Shown: positions 1 to 9,053, counted from the stretch's first letter. The stretch: DNA of 64,000 nt from Rhizobium sophorae (GCF_013087515.1 NZ_JABFCN010000046.1:208780-272779); one strand, 5' to 3'. Translations and numbers: made by a program. The notes: a model not told the origin generated them from the letters alone.

Positions 1-1
1 C

Positions 2-3000
2 AAGAATTTCGAGGATCAGGCAAGCCGCATCATCGGCAAGAAGGTCACCGTCTACGGCACGGTGGATGCGCGCCTGCTGCCGTTCCCGTCGGTGACGCTG
101 CATGACGTGCGCGTCGGCCAGGAAGCGGACGGCACGCCGATCGTCAAGGTCGAGCAGTTCTCCATGGATGCGGAGCTCGCGCCTTTCCTGTCGGGCGAAG
201 CGCTGATCTTCGACATGCGCGTCGTCAATCCGAAGGTGCGCTTGAGATTGCTCAAGGACGGCACGCTTGACTGGATGCGTGGCAGCCGCGCGGAAATACC
301 GGCAAGGACCGTCGTTCTCGAAAACGTGCATGTCAGCGGCGGCGAGGTCGAATTCATCGACGATCAGTCGGGTCGCTCGCGTCGTATCACCGGCCTCAAC
401 GCGGAAATGTCGGCAAAGTCGCTGGCCGGCCCCTGGCGCATCGAGGGCGACGCTGCGCTCGACGGCGAGCACGGCGGCTTCTCGATCTCGAGCAGTCAGC
501 CGGACGAGAAGGGCGTGCTGCGCATGCGCACAAGGCTTTCTCCGGACAAGCACCCTGTCAGCATCGATCTCGACGGCGAACTGAAGCTCGTCGACAGCAA
601 GCCGAACTATCAGGGCCAGCTTTCGGCAGCGATCGAGATCCGCAACAGCGCCAAGCCCGCCAACAAGAAAGAGCAGCCGCCGCGCGTCAAGGGCCGCTTC
701 GAGCTCACCAACGAACGCATCCGCATCCCCGAATACAGAATGGAGATCGGCCCGACGGACGATCCCTATGTCATAACCGGCGAGGCGACGCTCGATACCG
801 GCAATGCGCCGGAATTCCTGTTGACCGCCGACGGGCAGCAGATCGACGTCAACCGCATCGGCAATCAGGGGGCGTCCGGCAAAACGACGCGGGATCCCGC
901 TGTTTCGGCGCGCCAGCGGCTGAATTCGCTGATCGATATCGTCGCGCAAGTGCCGATCCCGCAGGTGCCGGGCAAGGCGAGCGTCAAATTGCCGGCGATC
1001 GTCGCCGGCGATACGACGCTGCGCGACGTGCAGTTGGAGCTCGAACCAGCCGGGACCGGTTGGATGATCGACAGCGCTACCGGCACGCTGCCGGGGCGCA
1101 CGCAGGTGGAAGGCAAGGGCAAGCTCCTGCTTCAGGGCGAACCTTCGTTCAACGGCCAGATCGTGGTGGCCTCCGGCCAGCCGACGGGGCTTGCCTCCTG
1201 GCTTGCCGGCTCGGTCGATCCGGCCATCCGGCAATTACGGCAGGCGGGCTTTTCGGCCAATGTTAGCCTGACACATGAATTGCAGCGTTTTGAAAATCTC
1301 GAGATTGCCATCGGACCGGCGACGCTGAAGGGTCGGCTGGAGCGCCAGGCGATCTCCGGCCAGACGCCGACGCTATCGGTGGCGCTCAACGGCGATACGC
1401 TCGATCTCGACGCGCTGCAGGCGCTGAGCGGGCTCATGACCGGCCAGGATGCCGGCGACAACGTGCTCGACCACAAGATCGCCGCCCAGCTCAAGGCTGA
1501 CAAGTTCACCGCCTTCGGCGTCAGTGCCGAGGATGTCGAGACCACGTTTACCATCGCTGATGGGGCGCTTGCCGTCGACCGGTTGTCGATAAAGAATATC
1601 GCCGGCGCCGAGCTGACGGCGACGGGCAGGGCGGAAGGTTCGCTGCTCGATTACAAGGGTGCGGGCGAAATCACCTTCAAATCGGCCGATCCCGGCGGCT
1701 TCTTCACCACGCTGCGCGAGCACCTGCCGCATCACCCTGTGCTCGACCGGTTAGTGCGCAACGCCGGCTGGTACGGCAATACGGCGCTGCGCGGCGCACT
1801 GACGCTCGGCGGCGACGAGGGCGACGCGTTGACGGTGACGCTTGCCGGCGTGGCAAACGGCAGCCGCGTCAATCTCGATTACCGCATGTCCGACCTCTTG
1901 GCGCTGACCGGCAATGGCACGACGAGCTTGGAGGCGACGCTCGAAAACGCCGTGCCCTCCATCCTGTTCGGCCAGGCCGGGCTCGACCCGCTGCCGGTGG
2001 ATGTCGGGGCCAACGGCCGCCTGACGCTCAAGGTGAAGGCATCCGGCAACGATCCCGCCGATGCGGCGCTGACCTTCGCGACCGACCGCACGTCGTTCAT
2101 GGCCAACGGCAAGGTCGATGTCCGTCCGGAGACATTCATGAACGGCCAGATCGCGCTTTCGCTCGACAGCGCCGATATCGACCCCTATCTCATCATGAAC
2201 GGCATCGCTCTGCCACAGACCGCAACCGGACTGCCGTTCGGCCTCCAGGTCAATGCCGCCGTCGATAGCGACAAGATCGTCTTTTCCGATCTCAAGGGGC
2301 ATGCGGCCGACAACGAATTTTCCGGTGCGCTGACCTTCGACCGGAAGGCCGCGAAGACGACCGCGAGCGGTGGGCTGACACTCTCCAAGGCCGATGCCGG
2401 CTGGCTCGGTGAGGCGGTGTTCGGCCAGATCGTCGATCCCGCCAATGGTGAGCTGACGACGGCGCCGCTGGGGCTGCCCATCTTCAAGGATCTCGACGTC
2501 AACGTGAAGCTGGCGGCCAAGGAGTTCTGGCCCGGCCTGCCGGAAACGGCGGTGTCGGACTTCACCAGCAATGTCGCCTACAAGGGCGATGAGCTGCAGC
2601 TCAACGACATGGCCGGCAACTGGGACGGTGGAAAGCTCTCCGGCAACCTGCTCTTTACCAATGCCAACGGCACAGGTTTCCTACAGACGAAGATTGCGCT
2701 TGCCGATTCCGATCTTTCCGGCGTCGTCTGGCTGCGCGACGGCGCGCCGATCGCCAACGGCAAGTTCGGGTTATCGCTGTCGATGGAGGCCTCGGGCAAG
2801 ACCATCGGCGAGATCGCCAGCTCGCTCAATGGTTCGGGCGAGTTGAGGCTCGGCGAAACCAGCATACGCGGGTTGAACCTTGCCATCCTTCCGCCGCTGC
2901 TTGCCGCGACGGATACGATGCAGGAGCAGATCAATGCCGGCAAGGTGCATCCGATCATCGAGACGCTGCTCAGCAACGGCGAGGCGAAGCTGCCGCCGCT

Positions 3001-3619
3001 CGGCATCCCCTTCAACATCGCCGACGGGACGCTGAGGGTGCAGAATGTCACCGTCGCCAACGATCTCGCCCGCATCACCGCCGATGCGCAGATCGCGCTG
3101 CCGGAAGAGCGGATCAGCGCGACGCTGGGTGTCGGTTTTAATCCTGGCACGGAAGCGCTTTCCGGCGCCGAGCCTGCGCTCCGTCTGAATTTTTCCGGCA
3201 TGCTGCCGTCACCCGGCAAGACGATGGATGTGACCGATATCACCAGCTATCTGTCGCTGCGCGCCTTCGAGCGCGAGCGCCGGCGTGTCGAGCGGCTGCA
3301 GGCGGTCGTGCTCGAAAAACAACGGCTGCGCCGCGAGGTGGCGCTCTACCGATTCAACGACGCCGAGCGCATCAAGGCGGCCGAGATCGAGCAGCAACGG
3401 CAGGCGGAGGAAGAGCGGCTGCGCGCGCTGGCGCAGAAAGCAGCCGCTGAGAAGGCTGCTGCCGAGGCGGAGGCTGCACGCGCGGCGGAAGCCAAAGCGA
3501 AGGCCGATGCGGATGCGCAGGCGAGGGCCGCCGCCGAGGCGGAAGCAGCACGGCGCAGCGGGCAAGCGCAGCCCGGTCCGCTCAATTTCGACCAGTTGCC
3601 GGGCGTTCAGGCGCAGTGA
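2..3619 (+). CDS. AsmA family envelope protein, C-terminal part (5' end outside window)
   Basis: The frame is open from base 2, so the true start lies upstream; about 1205 residues are visible. AsmA-like proteins are large inner-membrane-anchored periplasmic proteins of the bridge-like lipid-transfer type, implicated in outer-membrane lipid homeostasis. The long series of short beta-strand segments with repeated G-x-L and L-x-G patterns, and a terminal AsmA-type block (about 2760-3250) with LGVGFNPGTE, support the family. The last 110 residues (about 3250-3560) change character to a charged, alanine/glutamate-rich probable coiled coil, starting FERERRRVERLQ, unlike the rest of the protein. 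The N-terminal signal/anchor cannot be seen. The family call is firm; the lipid-transfer role is by analogy. Confidence 0.85.
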   Translation, partial: KNFEDQASRIIGKKVTVYGTVDARLLPFPSVTLHDVRVGQEADGTPIVKVEQFSMDAELAPFLSGEALIFDMRVVNPKVRLRLLKDGTLDWMRGSRAEIPARTVVLENVHVSGGEVEFIDDQSGRSRRITGLNAEMSAKSLAGPWRIEGDAALDGEHGGFSISSSQPDEKGVLRMRTRLSPDKHPVSIDLDGELKLVDSKPNYQGQLSAAIEIRNSAKPANKKEQPPRVKGRFELTNERIRIPEYRMEIGPTDDPYVITGEATLDTGNAPEFLLTADGQQIDVNRIGNQGASGKTTRDPAVSARQRLNSLIDIVAQVPIPQVPGKASVKLPAIVAGDTTLRDVQLELEPAGTGWMIDSATGTLPGRTQVEGKGKLLLQGEPSFNGQIVVASGQPTGLASWLAGSVDPAIRQLRQAGFSANVSLTHELQRFENLEIAIGPATLKGRLERQAISGQTPTLSVALNGDTLDLDALQALSGLMTGQDAGDNVLDHKIAAQLKADKFTAFGVSAEDVETTFTIADGALAVDRLSIKNIAGAELTATGRAEGSLLDYKGAGEITFKSADPGGFFTTLREHLPHHPVLDRLVRNAGWYGNTALRGALTLGGDEGDALTVTLAGVANGSRVNLDYRMSDLLALTGNGTTSLEATLENAVPSILFGQAGLDPLPVDVGANGRLTLKVKASGNDPADAALTFATDRTSFMANGKVDVRPETFMNGQIALSLDSADIDPYLIMNGIALPQTATGLPFGLQVNAAVDSDKIVFSDLKGHAADNEFSGALTFDRKAAKTTASGGLTLSKADAGWLGEAVFGQIVDPANGELTTAPLGLPIFKDLDVNVKLAAKEFWPGLPETAVSDFTSNVAYKGDELQLNDMAGNWDGGKLSGNLLFTNANGTGFLQTKIALADSDLSGVVWLRDGAPIANGKFGLSLSMEASGKTIGEIASSLNGSGELRLGETSIRGLNLAILPPLLAATDTMQEQINAGKVHPIIETLLSNGEAKLPPLGIPFNIADGTLRVQNVTVANDLARITADAQIALPEERISATLGVGFNPGTEALSGAEPALRLNFSGMLPSPGKTMDVTDITSYLSLRAFERERRRVERLQAVVLEKQRLRREVALYRFNDAERIKAAEIEQQRQAEEERLRALAQKAAAEKAAAEAEAARAAEAKAKADADAQARAAAEAEAARRSGQAQPGPLNFDQLPGVQAQ

Positions 3620-3681
3620 AAGCGCATAGAATTTGATTCATGCAAGGCGCTTCAGGTCTTTGTTTTCATTGATGTCCTCCC

Positions 3682-3698
3682 AAATCGCTACGCGATTT
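3682..3698. terminator. Hairpin after asmA-like gene, inside a degenerate rhizobial intergenic repeat
   Basis: AAATCGC and GCGATTT pair around a 3-base loop, lying between the end of the AsmA-like gene (3619) and the convergent ribbon-helix-helix gene (3712). The surrounding text (about 3640-3710) resembles an intergenic palindrome I associate with rhizobial genomes. It may end transcription from both sides, although there is no strong T-run. Confidence 0.4.
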
Positions 3699-3711
3699 TG
3701 AGCAACATGCG

Positions 3712-3936
3712 TCACGGCTGGTGGCCGGCGCCCGCCTTCAGCCAGGAAAGCACATGCAAGCGCAGCGCCGAGGACAGGTTGCTGTCCGGTGGGCGGTGGT
3801 CGTCGATTTCGGAGATCAGGGCGGCGAGCGGTATCGAACGGGCTCCGGCAATCGTCTTCAGCTCGGCCCAGAACTCATCCTCCAGCGAAAAACTGGTGCG
3901 ATGGCCGTGCAATGTCGCCGAATGCTTGCGGATCAT
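3712..3936 (-). CDS. Ribbon-helix-helix domain protein (RHH_4 type)
   Basis: A 74-residue protein starting MIRKHSATLHGHRTSFSLED. The T-S-F-S-L-E-x-E-F strand followed by two helices (AELKTIAGARSIPLAALISEID) is the ribbon-helix-helix pattern of the RHH_4 family, which is presumed to bind DNA as a dimer. I chose the inner ATG at 3936 because GAAGG precedes it; an upstream ATG at 3963 would add nine residues. It is the last gene of a minus-strand run sspB, DUF4169 gene, RHH gene, with about 150 bases separating it from the DUF4169 stop. The target is unknown. Confidence 0.75.
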   Translation of the reverse strand: MIRKHSATLHGHRTSFSLEDEFWAELKTIAGARSIPLAALISEIDDHRPPDSNLSSALRLHVLSWLKAGAGHQP

Positions 3937-4093
3937 GGAGCCTTCAAATCCCGGGCAGAGCATAGCGCGTCCGGGACGACGCGCTCAGGACGTTCTATCA
4001 AATTTAGCGTGGGTTGGCAGATCGATTCTAGGAAAGTGCGCAAGTGGCTGATCGCAGAAACCATTCCGGCTTTTCACGCTTTGCGTGAAAGCG

Positions 4094-4288
4094 TCACGCG
4101 CCGTCGTCGTCCGTCTCGATTCGGCCGTCGCGATGGGCTTTGTCGGCCTTGTCGTTCAGGCTGCGGGTCAGTTGCTTTTCGGTCTTGGTGCGGCCGAAGG
4201 AGATGCGGTTCTGCTCGGCCTGCTTCTCCTTTTCGGAGCGAGCCTGCTTCTTGCGGAACTGGCGCAGATTGATGATTTCGGCGCTCAT
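4094..4288 (-). CDS. DUF4169 family small basic protein
   Basis: A 64-residue, highly charged protein starting MSAEIINLRQFRKKQARSEKEKQ-, recognised as DUF4169, a small alphaproteobacterial family without assigned function. The central part (EKEKQAEQNRISFGRTKTEK) looks helical and the tail is acidic. It starts 49 bases after the sspB stop on the same strand, so co-transcription is likely. Its N-terminal motif I-I-N-L-R-Q-F-R-K-K-Q closely resembles the last residues of SspB (V-V-S-L-D-S-F-R-K-K-Q), which in this family tether SspB to ClpX. The start was set at 4288 because upstream codons in this frame run inside sspB. Confidence 0.8.
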   Translation of the reverse strand: MSAEIINLRQFRKKQARSEKEKQAEQNRISFGRTKTEKQLTRSLNDKADKAHRDGRIETDDDGA

Positions 4289-4337
4289 GCGATACCTGGA
4301 TTCCCTATGAAGAAGGGAGGCTTGGCCTCCCTTCAAA

Positions 4338-4853
4338 TCACTGCTTCTTGCGGAAGGAGTCGAGCGAGACGACGGAGCCCGGTTTCTTCTCCTCGCCGTC
4401 GGCGGGTTTTGCGCCTGCGGCGTCATCGGGCTTTCCGGCCGCATCCACCGGATAGGCGGTAATTTCGCCGGACGGCAATTCCTCGCCATCGGCGAGCGGT
4501 ACGTCGAATTCGAGCTCGAAGTTGACAGAGGGATCGTAGAAGCCGCGGATCGCATTGAATGGGATAACCAGCTTTTCCGGAACGTCTGAGAAGGAAAGTC
4601 CGATCTCGAAATGCGTCTCGGTGATCTTCATGTCCCAGAACTGGTGCTGGATGACGATGGTCATCTGCTCGGGGTATTTCGACTTCAGGTGCTGGGAGAT
4701 GCGCACGCCGGTGGCGCCCGTGAGGAAGGTGATGAAGAAGTGATGATCACCGGGCAGACGGCCCGTGGCTGCGACTTCCGCCAATACCTTGCGGATGACG
4801 CCGCGAAGTGCATCCTGTGCCAGAATGTCGTAGCGGATATGATCCTGCCCCAT
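4338..4853 (-). CDS. sspB: SspB family ClpXP adaptor protein
   Basis: A 171-residue alpha-type SspB. In this family SspB binds ssrA-tagged, stalled-ribosome products and delivers them to the ClpXP protease. The folded domain covers about residues 1-125 (HHFFITFLTGATGVRIS and TIVIQHQFWDM are family hallmarks). A flexible acidic, alanine/proline-rich linker follows (about 130-158), and the protein ends in the basic VVSLDSFRKKQ tail, the position of the ClpX-tethering motif. The gene lies about 155 bases downstream of the tmRNA gene on the same strand, so the tag-encoding RNA and the tag-recognising adaptor are neighbours. The product call is firm. Confidence 0.95.
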   Translation of the reverse strand: MGQDHIRYDILAQDALRGVIRKVLAEVAATGRLPGDHHFFITFLTGATGVRISQHLKSKYPEQMTIVIQHQFWDMKITETHFEIGLSFSDVPEKLVIPFNAIRGFYDPSVNFELEFDVPLADGEELPSGEITAYPVDAAGKPDDAAGAKPADGEEKKPGSVVSLDSFRKKQ

Positions 4854-5007
4854 GCTTTTCCTGTCTTTCGTCGGTTCGGAAGTCTTTTCACAAGGTTATA
4901 TGCCACGTCCGGGCGCCTTGGGAAAGACCGGAGCCGAGTCACGTTTTTCAGCAGCATACATGATTTCGGCGGCAGGGAGAAGGTGAAGGCTTCTGTTGCC
5001 AGGTGCC

Positions 5008-5275
5008 TTCGGACCCCGCCTAGAGGTGCGAACCACTAGGACTTTGATTGAAGTGTCACACCGCGATTAAGCAGCGAGACGAGCTTCCGCATAGTTGTCG
5101 TTTGCAACTACAATTTTAGCCCGATAACGGCGGTACAATGCCGAGCAAAAAGACGATCTTTACACCCTTGTCGATCCTGTTTCGCCCCCATCAAAAGCCG
5201 GCCTTCAAGACCGCCGGTTTTTGGTGGAGGCGCCGGGTACCGCCCCCGGGTCCAATAGGTTTATTACACCGCTCA
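5008..5275 (-). ncRNA. ssrA: tmRNA, circularly permuted two-piece form
   Basis: tmRNA rescues stalled ribosomes and adds a proteolysis tag. Read on the minus strand, the 3' acceptor piece comes first (about 5275-5222). It has a 5-bp T-stem CCGGG/CCCGG closing the loop GGCGGTA, then the acceptor strand CGCCTCC and A-CCA ending at 5222. A roughly 32-base internal segment (5221-5190) with its own hairpin follows. The coding piece starts at 5189 with GGGGGCG, which pairs over 7 bp with CGCCTCC (one G-T). The tag frame at 5105-5067 reads ANDNYAEARLAA-stop. GGGTCC at the end of the coding piece pairs with GGACCC at the start of the acceptor piece, holding the two pieces together. Outer ends are approximate. 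A hairpin GAAGGC/GCCTTC at 5010-4985 may mark the precursor end. Confidence 0.95.
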
Positions 5276-5455
5276 TTTATCGCCATAGCCGACCCGAAGG
5301 CCGGCAAGGCTGATATAGTGGTTTCCTCAGCCCAAGGAAAGGGCAAACGTCATAAAAGCGTTATGCGACCCATCAGAAACATTGGGAAAATGCCCGCCGG
5401 TGATTGGTTTCCCGGTTCCGAAGGCTTAAATTGGCCGAAACGGAATCAGCGCGAC

Positions 5456-6250
5456 ATGAAGCAATATCTCGATCTCTTGAATCACGTGATGGAAAAGGGC
5501 TCCGACCGGGGCGACCGCACCGGCACCGGCACGCGCTCGGTCTTCGGTTACCAGATGCGCTTCGATCTCGAAGAGGGCTTCCCCGTCCTTACCACGAAGA
5601 AGCTGCATCTGCGCTCTATCATCCACGAGCTTTTATGGTTCCTAAAGGGCGAGACGAATATCCGCTATCTCAAGGAGAACGGCGTTTCGATCTGGGACGA
5701 ATGGGCCGATGCAAACGGCGATCTCGGGCCGGTCTACGGCGCCCAGTGGCGCTCCTGGCCAGCGCCCGACGGCGGCCATATCGACCAGATCGCCAATCTG
5801 GTCAAAGGGATCGTCAACAACCCGAATTCGCGCCGCCACATCGTTTCGGCCTGGAATCCGGCCGAAGTGGACGAAATGGCGCTGCCACCCTGCCATTGCC
5901 TGTTCCAGTTCTATGTGGCCGACGGCAAGCTTTCCTGCCAGCTCTACCAGCGCTCGGCCGATATCTTCCTCGGCGTGCCGTTCAACATCGCCTCCTATGC
6001 GCTGCTGACGATGATGGTGGCTCAGGTAACCGGACTGAAGCCCGGCGACTTCGTCCACACGCTCGGCGATGCCCATCTCTATCACAACCATTTCGACCAG
6101 GCGAAGCTGCAGCTGGCGCGCCGGCCGAAGCCGCTGCCGTTCATGCGCATCAATCCTGATGTGAAGGATATTTTCGGCTTCACTTTCGACGATTTCGAGC
6201 TGATCGGCTACGAGGCCGATGCCAACATCAAGGCGCCGATCGCCGTCTGA
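5456..6250 (+). CDS. thyA: Thymidylate synthase
   Basis: The enzyme makes dTMP from dUMP using methylene-tetrahydrofolate. The protein is 264 residues, the same length as E. coli ThyA, with the catalytic cysteine in LPPCHCLFQF at residue 146 and the RTGTGT and QLYQRSADIFLGVPFNIASYA motifs. The frame stays open upstream to 5138, but that extension crosses the tmRNA gene, so the start is placed at MKQYLDLL (5456), where homology begins. folA starts 14 bases after the stop, pairing the enzyme that produces dihydrofolate with the one that recycles it. Confidence 0.97.
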   Translation: MKQYLDLLNHVMEKGSDRGDRTGTGTRSVFGYQMRFDLEEGFPVLTTKKLHLRSIIHELLWFLKGETNIRYLKENGVSIWDEWADANGDLGPVYGAQWRSWPAPDGGHIDQIANLVKGIVNNPNSRRHIVSAWNPAEVDEMALPPCHCLFQFYVADGKLSCQLYQRSADIFLGVPFNIASYALLTMMVAQVTGLKPGDFVHTLGDAHLYHNHFDQAKLQLARRPKPLPFMRINPDVKDIFGFTFDDFELIGYEADANIKAPIAV

Positions 6251-6263
6251 TCCGGGATATTCC

Positions 6264-6782
6264 ATGGCCGACATTCGCAGGACCATTATCGCCGCCGTTG
6301 CCCGCAACGGCATTATCGGCCGCGACGGCGATATGCCGTGGCGGCTTTCGAGCGATCTCAAGCGCTTCAAGGCGCTGACATTGGGAAAGCCTGTATTGAT
6401 GGGCCGCAAGACCTACGATTCGATCGGCAAGCCGCTGCCGGGACGGCCGAACGTCGTCATTTCGCGGCAAGCGGCGATAGACCATGCTGATGTCAGCATG
6501 GCTCATTCGCTGCCCGAGGCGATGACGGTGGCCGACAGGCTGGCGCTCGAAACCGGCGTCGACGAAATCTGCATTCTCGGCGGCGGGCAGGTCTATGCCC
6601 AGGCGATCGGTCTTGTCGATCGGATGTGCATCACGCATGTCGAGGCCGATCTCGACGGAGACGCTTCGTTTCCCGCGATCGATCCCGAGATCTGGCAGGC
6701 GGGGGAGGCGATCGCGGTTCCGGCCAGCGAAAAGGACAGTTATCCCACGCGTTTCATCGTCTACGAACGCCGTCGCGCCTGA
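6264..6782 (+). CDS. folA: Dihydrofolate reductase
   Basis: This 172-residue enzyme reduces dihydrofolate to tetrahydrofolate with NADPH. Visible hallmarks are AAVARNGIIGRDGDMPW, the active-site acid Asp31 in SSDLKRFK, the NADPH-binding VLMGRKTYDSIGKPLPGRPNVVIS segment and the EICILGGGQVYAQAI block. The start at 6264 follows the thyA stop by 13 bases. A longer in-frame start at 6219 would overlap thyA and adds non-homologous residues. Co-transcription with thyA is likely, and the two enzymes act consecutively in the thymidylate cycle. Confidence 0.97.
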   Translation: MADIRRTIIAAVARNGIIGRDGDMPWRLSSDLKRFKALTLGKPVLMGRKTYDSIGKPLPGRPNVVISRQAAIDHADVSMAHSLPEAMTVADRLALETGVDEICILGGGQVYAQAIGLVDRMCITHVEADLDGDASFPAIDPEIWQAGEAIAVPASEKDSYPTRFIVYERRRA

Positions 6783-6930
6783 AAATGAACTATTTTCCAA
6801 TTAAATTGACCAAGTTTCTCACGCTGCGTTGAAAGCCGATGCGGCGATACCTATAACGGTCACCAACGCGTCCGCCGGTCAGCCCCCACGGTTTCGGATG
6901 CGTCGCGACTTAACGAACAACGAGGTTTTG

Positions 6931-8019
6931 ATGCCCTGGAGCAATCAGAATGGCGGCGGCGGCCCTTGGGGCGGCGGCGGCGGTAATAATCAGGGACCAT
7001 GGGGACAGGGGCCGAACCGGCCGCGCGGTGGCGGCGGCAAGGGCGGACCGCCTGATCTGGAAGATATCATCCGGCGCGGCCAGGACCAGCTGCGCAATAT
7101 CATTCCCGGCGGCTTCAACGGCGGTGTGGCGGTGATCGTCGTGGCGATCGTCGCCGTCTTCTGGCTGATCCAGTGCGTCTATACCGTTCAGCCGGATGAG
7201 CGCGGCGTCGAGCTTCGCTTCGGCAAGCCGCGTGAAGAGGTGTCGATGCCGGGCCTGCATTTCCATCTCTGGCCGATGGACTCGGTCGAGATCGTCAAGG
7301 TCACCGAGCAGCAGCAGAATATCGGCGGTCGCAACAATACCAATTCGACTGCCGGGCTCATGCTTTCCGGCGACCAGAACATCGTGAACGTGCAGTTCTC
7401 CGTGCTCTATACGGTGAACGATCCGAAATCCTATCTCTTCCGTCTCGAAAATCCGGCTGAAACGCTGCAGCAGGTTTCCGAAAGCGCGATGCGCGAAATC
7501 GTCGGCCGCAGGCCGGCGCAGGATGCCTTCCGCGACAATCGCGGGCCGATCGAGACCGAGGTGCGCAACATCATCCAGGACACGATGGATCGCTACGGTG
7601 CGGGCATCGCGATCAACCGCGTGACGATCGAGGATGTCGCTCCCCCGCGTGAAGTGGCCGATGCCTTCGAAGAAGTGCAGCGCGCCGACCAGGACAAGCA
7701 GCGTCTGGTGGAAGAAGCGAACCAGTACGCCAACCAGAAGCTCGGCCAGGCACGCGGCGACGCGGCTCGCATCCGGGAAGACGCCGCAGCCTACAAGAAC
7801 CGGATCGTCAAGGAGGCCGAAGGTGAAGCGCAGCGCTTCATTTCAATCTATGACGAATATTCCAAGGCGCCTGACGTGACGCGCCAGAGACTGTTCCTGG
7901 AAACGATGGAACAGGTGCTGAAGGGTTCCAAGAAAGTGATCATCGACGAAAAGCAGGGCATTGTGCCCTATCTGCCTCTCAACGAGATCGGCAGACCGAC
8001 GCAGAAGCAGGGAGGCTGA
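6931..8019 (+). CDS. hflK: HflK, FtsH protease modulator (SPFH/prohibitin family)
   Basis: HflK and HflC form a large inner-membrane complex around the FtsH protease. The 362-residue protein opens with a glycine/asparagine/tryptophan-rich cytoplasmic tail (residues 1-40). One membrane span follows (about 65-86, GVAVIVVAIVAVFWLIQ), then the SPFH domain (ERGVELRFGKPREEVSMPGLHFHLWP) and a helical region rich in alanine, glutamine and glutamate (about 240-320). The ATG at 6931 is preceded by GAGG. In-frame codons further upstream give a sequence with no family resemblance. hflC begins 2 bases after the stop, so the two are translated together. Confidence 0.96.
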   Translation: MPWSNQNGGGGPWGGGGGNNQGPWGQGPNRPRGGGGKGGPPDLEDIIRRGQDQLRNIIPGGFNGGVAVIVVAIVAVFWLIQCVYTVQPDERGVELRFGKPREEVSMPGLHFHLWPMDSVEIVKVTEQQQNIGGRNNTNSTAGLMLSGDQNIVNVQFSVLYTVNDPKSYLFRLENPAETLQQVSESAMREIVGRRPAQDAFRDNRGPIETEVRNIIQDTMDRYGAGIAINRVTIEDVAPPREVADAFEEVQRADQDKQRLVEEANQYANQKLGQARGDAARIREDAAAYKNRIVKEAEGEAQRFISIYDEYSKAPDVTRQRLFLETMEQVLKGSKKVIIDEKQGIVPYLPLNEIGRPTQKQGG

Positions 8020-8021
8020 TC

Positions 8022-8972
8022 ATGATGTCGAACAGACTTCCCGTCATTCTCATCATTCTCGCGATCGTGCTGGCCGTGATCTATTCCTCAGTCTTCGTGG
8101 TCAATGCCCGCGAGCAGGCAATCGTCGTTCGCTTCGGCGAGATCCAATCGGTGAAGACCGATCCAGGCATCTATTTCAAGCTGCCCTTCTCCTTTGCCGA
8201 TGCCGACCGCGTGCAATATGTCCAGAAGCAGGAATTGCGCTTCAACCTCGACAATATCCGCGTCCAGGTTTCGGGCGGCGCCTTCTACGAGGTGAATGCA
8301 TTCATCATCTACCGCATCAACGATGCGCGCCGGTTCCGCGAAACGGTGTCGGGTGACAGGGAGGCGGCGGAAGCGCGGCTTCGCACCCGTCTCGATTCCT
8401 CGCTGCGCCGGGTCTATGGCGTGCGCAGCATCGAAGCCGCACTCTCCCGCGAGCGCGTGGCGATGATGCTCGAGGTTCGCAACGAACTGCAGGCCGATGC
8501 GGAGACGCTGGGCATCACGCTCGATGACGTGCGCATCAGCCGTACCGACTTGACGCAGGACGTTTCCGAGCGCACCTTCAACCGCATGCGGGCCGAGCGT
8601 CTGGCGGAAGCCGAACTGCTGCGGGCACAGGGTAACGAAGAGGGCCAGCGCCGCCGCGCCATCGCCGACCGCCAGGTCGTCGAGCTGACCGCGGATGCGC
8701 AGCGCGAGTCCGAAATCCTGCAGGGCCAGGGCGATGCGGAACGCAACCGCATCTTCGCCGACTCCTTCTCACGCGATCCTGCTTTCTTCGAGTTCTACCG
8801 CTCGATGGCGGCCTATTCCTCGGCGCTCTCGTCGCAGGATACAACGCTGGTGCTTTCGCCGAACTCGCAGTTCTTCCGCTATTTCAACAACTCTGCCGGC
8901 AATCCGGCAGCGCCTGCTCCGGCTTTGCCGCCACCGACTGCGCCTGGCGCACCGGCCCAGCCGGCGAACTGA
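8022..8972 (+). CDS. hflC: HflC, FtsH protease modulator (SPFH/prohibitin family)
   Basis: Partner of HflK in the FtsH-regulating membrane complex. The 316-residue protein has an N-terminal membrane anchor (about residues 6-27, LPVILIILAIVLAVIYSSVF) and the SPFH domain beginning VVNAREQAIVVRFGEI. A helical stretch (EAELLRAQGNEEGQRRRAIA) follows, then a proline/alanine-rich tail of about 25 residues. Two adjacent ATG codons (8022 and 8025) could both serve. The gap to hflK is 2 bases. A hairpin about 50 bases after the stop probably ends this operon. Confidence 0.96.
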   Translation: MMSNRLPVILIILAIVLAVIYSSVFVVNAREQAIVVRFGEIQSVKTDPGIYFKLPFSFADADRVQYVQKQELRFNLDNIRVQVSGGAFYEVNAFIIYRINDARRFRETVSGDREAAEARLRTRLDSSLRRVYGVRSIEAALSRERVAMMLEVRNELQADAETLGITLDDVRISRTDLTQDVSERTFNRMRAERLAEAELLRAQGNEEGQRRRAIADRQVVELTADAQRESEILQGQGDAERNRIFADSFSRDPAFFEFYRSMAAYSSALSSQDTTLVLSPNSQFFRYFNNSAGNPAAPAPALPPPTAPGAPAQPAN

Positions 8973-9024
8973 CGATCTGTTGAATGCAGGGTTTCCTCAC
9001 CGGGCCTGCATTCTCCCGCATCAT

Positions 9025-9053
9025 CGAGGGGCTGGTTTCGTACCGGCCCCTCG
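9025..9053 (+). terminator. Probable terminator of the hflKC operon
   Basis: CGAGGGGC and GCCCCTCG form the core stem, with inner pairs GGT/ACC around a short loop, followed by TTTCG. It lies 53 bases past the hflC stop and before degP. The T-run is weak. Confidence 0.6.

Noticed and set aside
5138..5455. In-frame upstream extension of thyA of 106 codons
   Set aside because: It crosses the tmRNA gene on the other strand, shares no family resemblance, and homology starts exactly at 5456.
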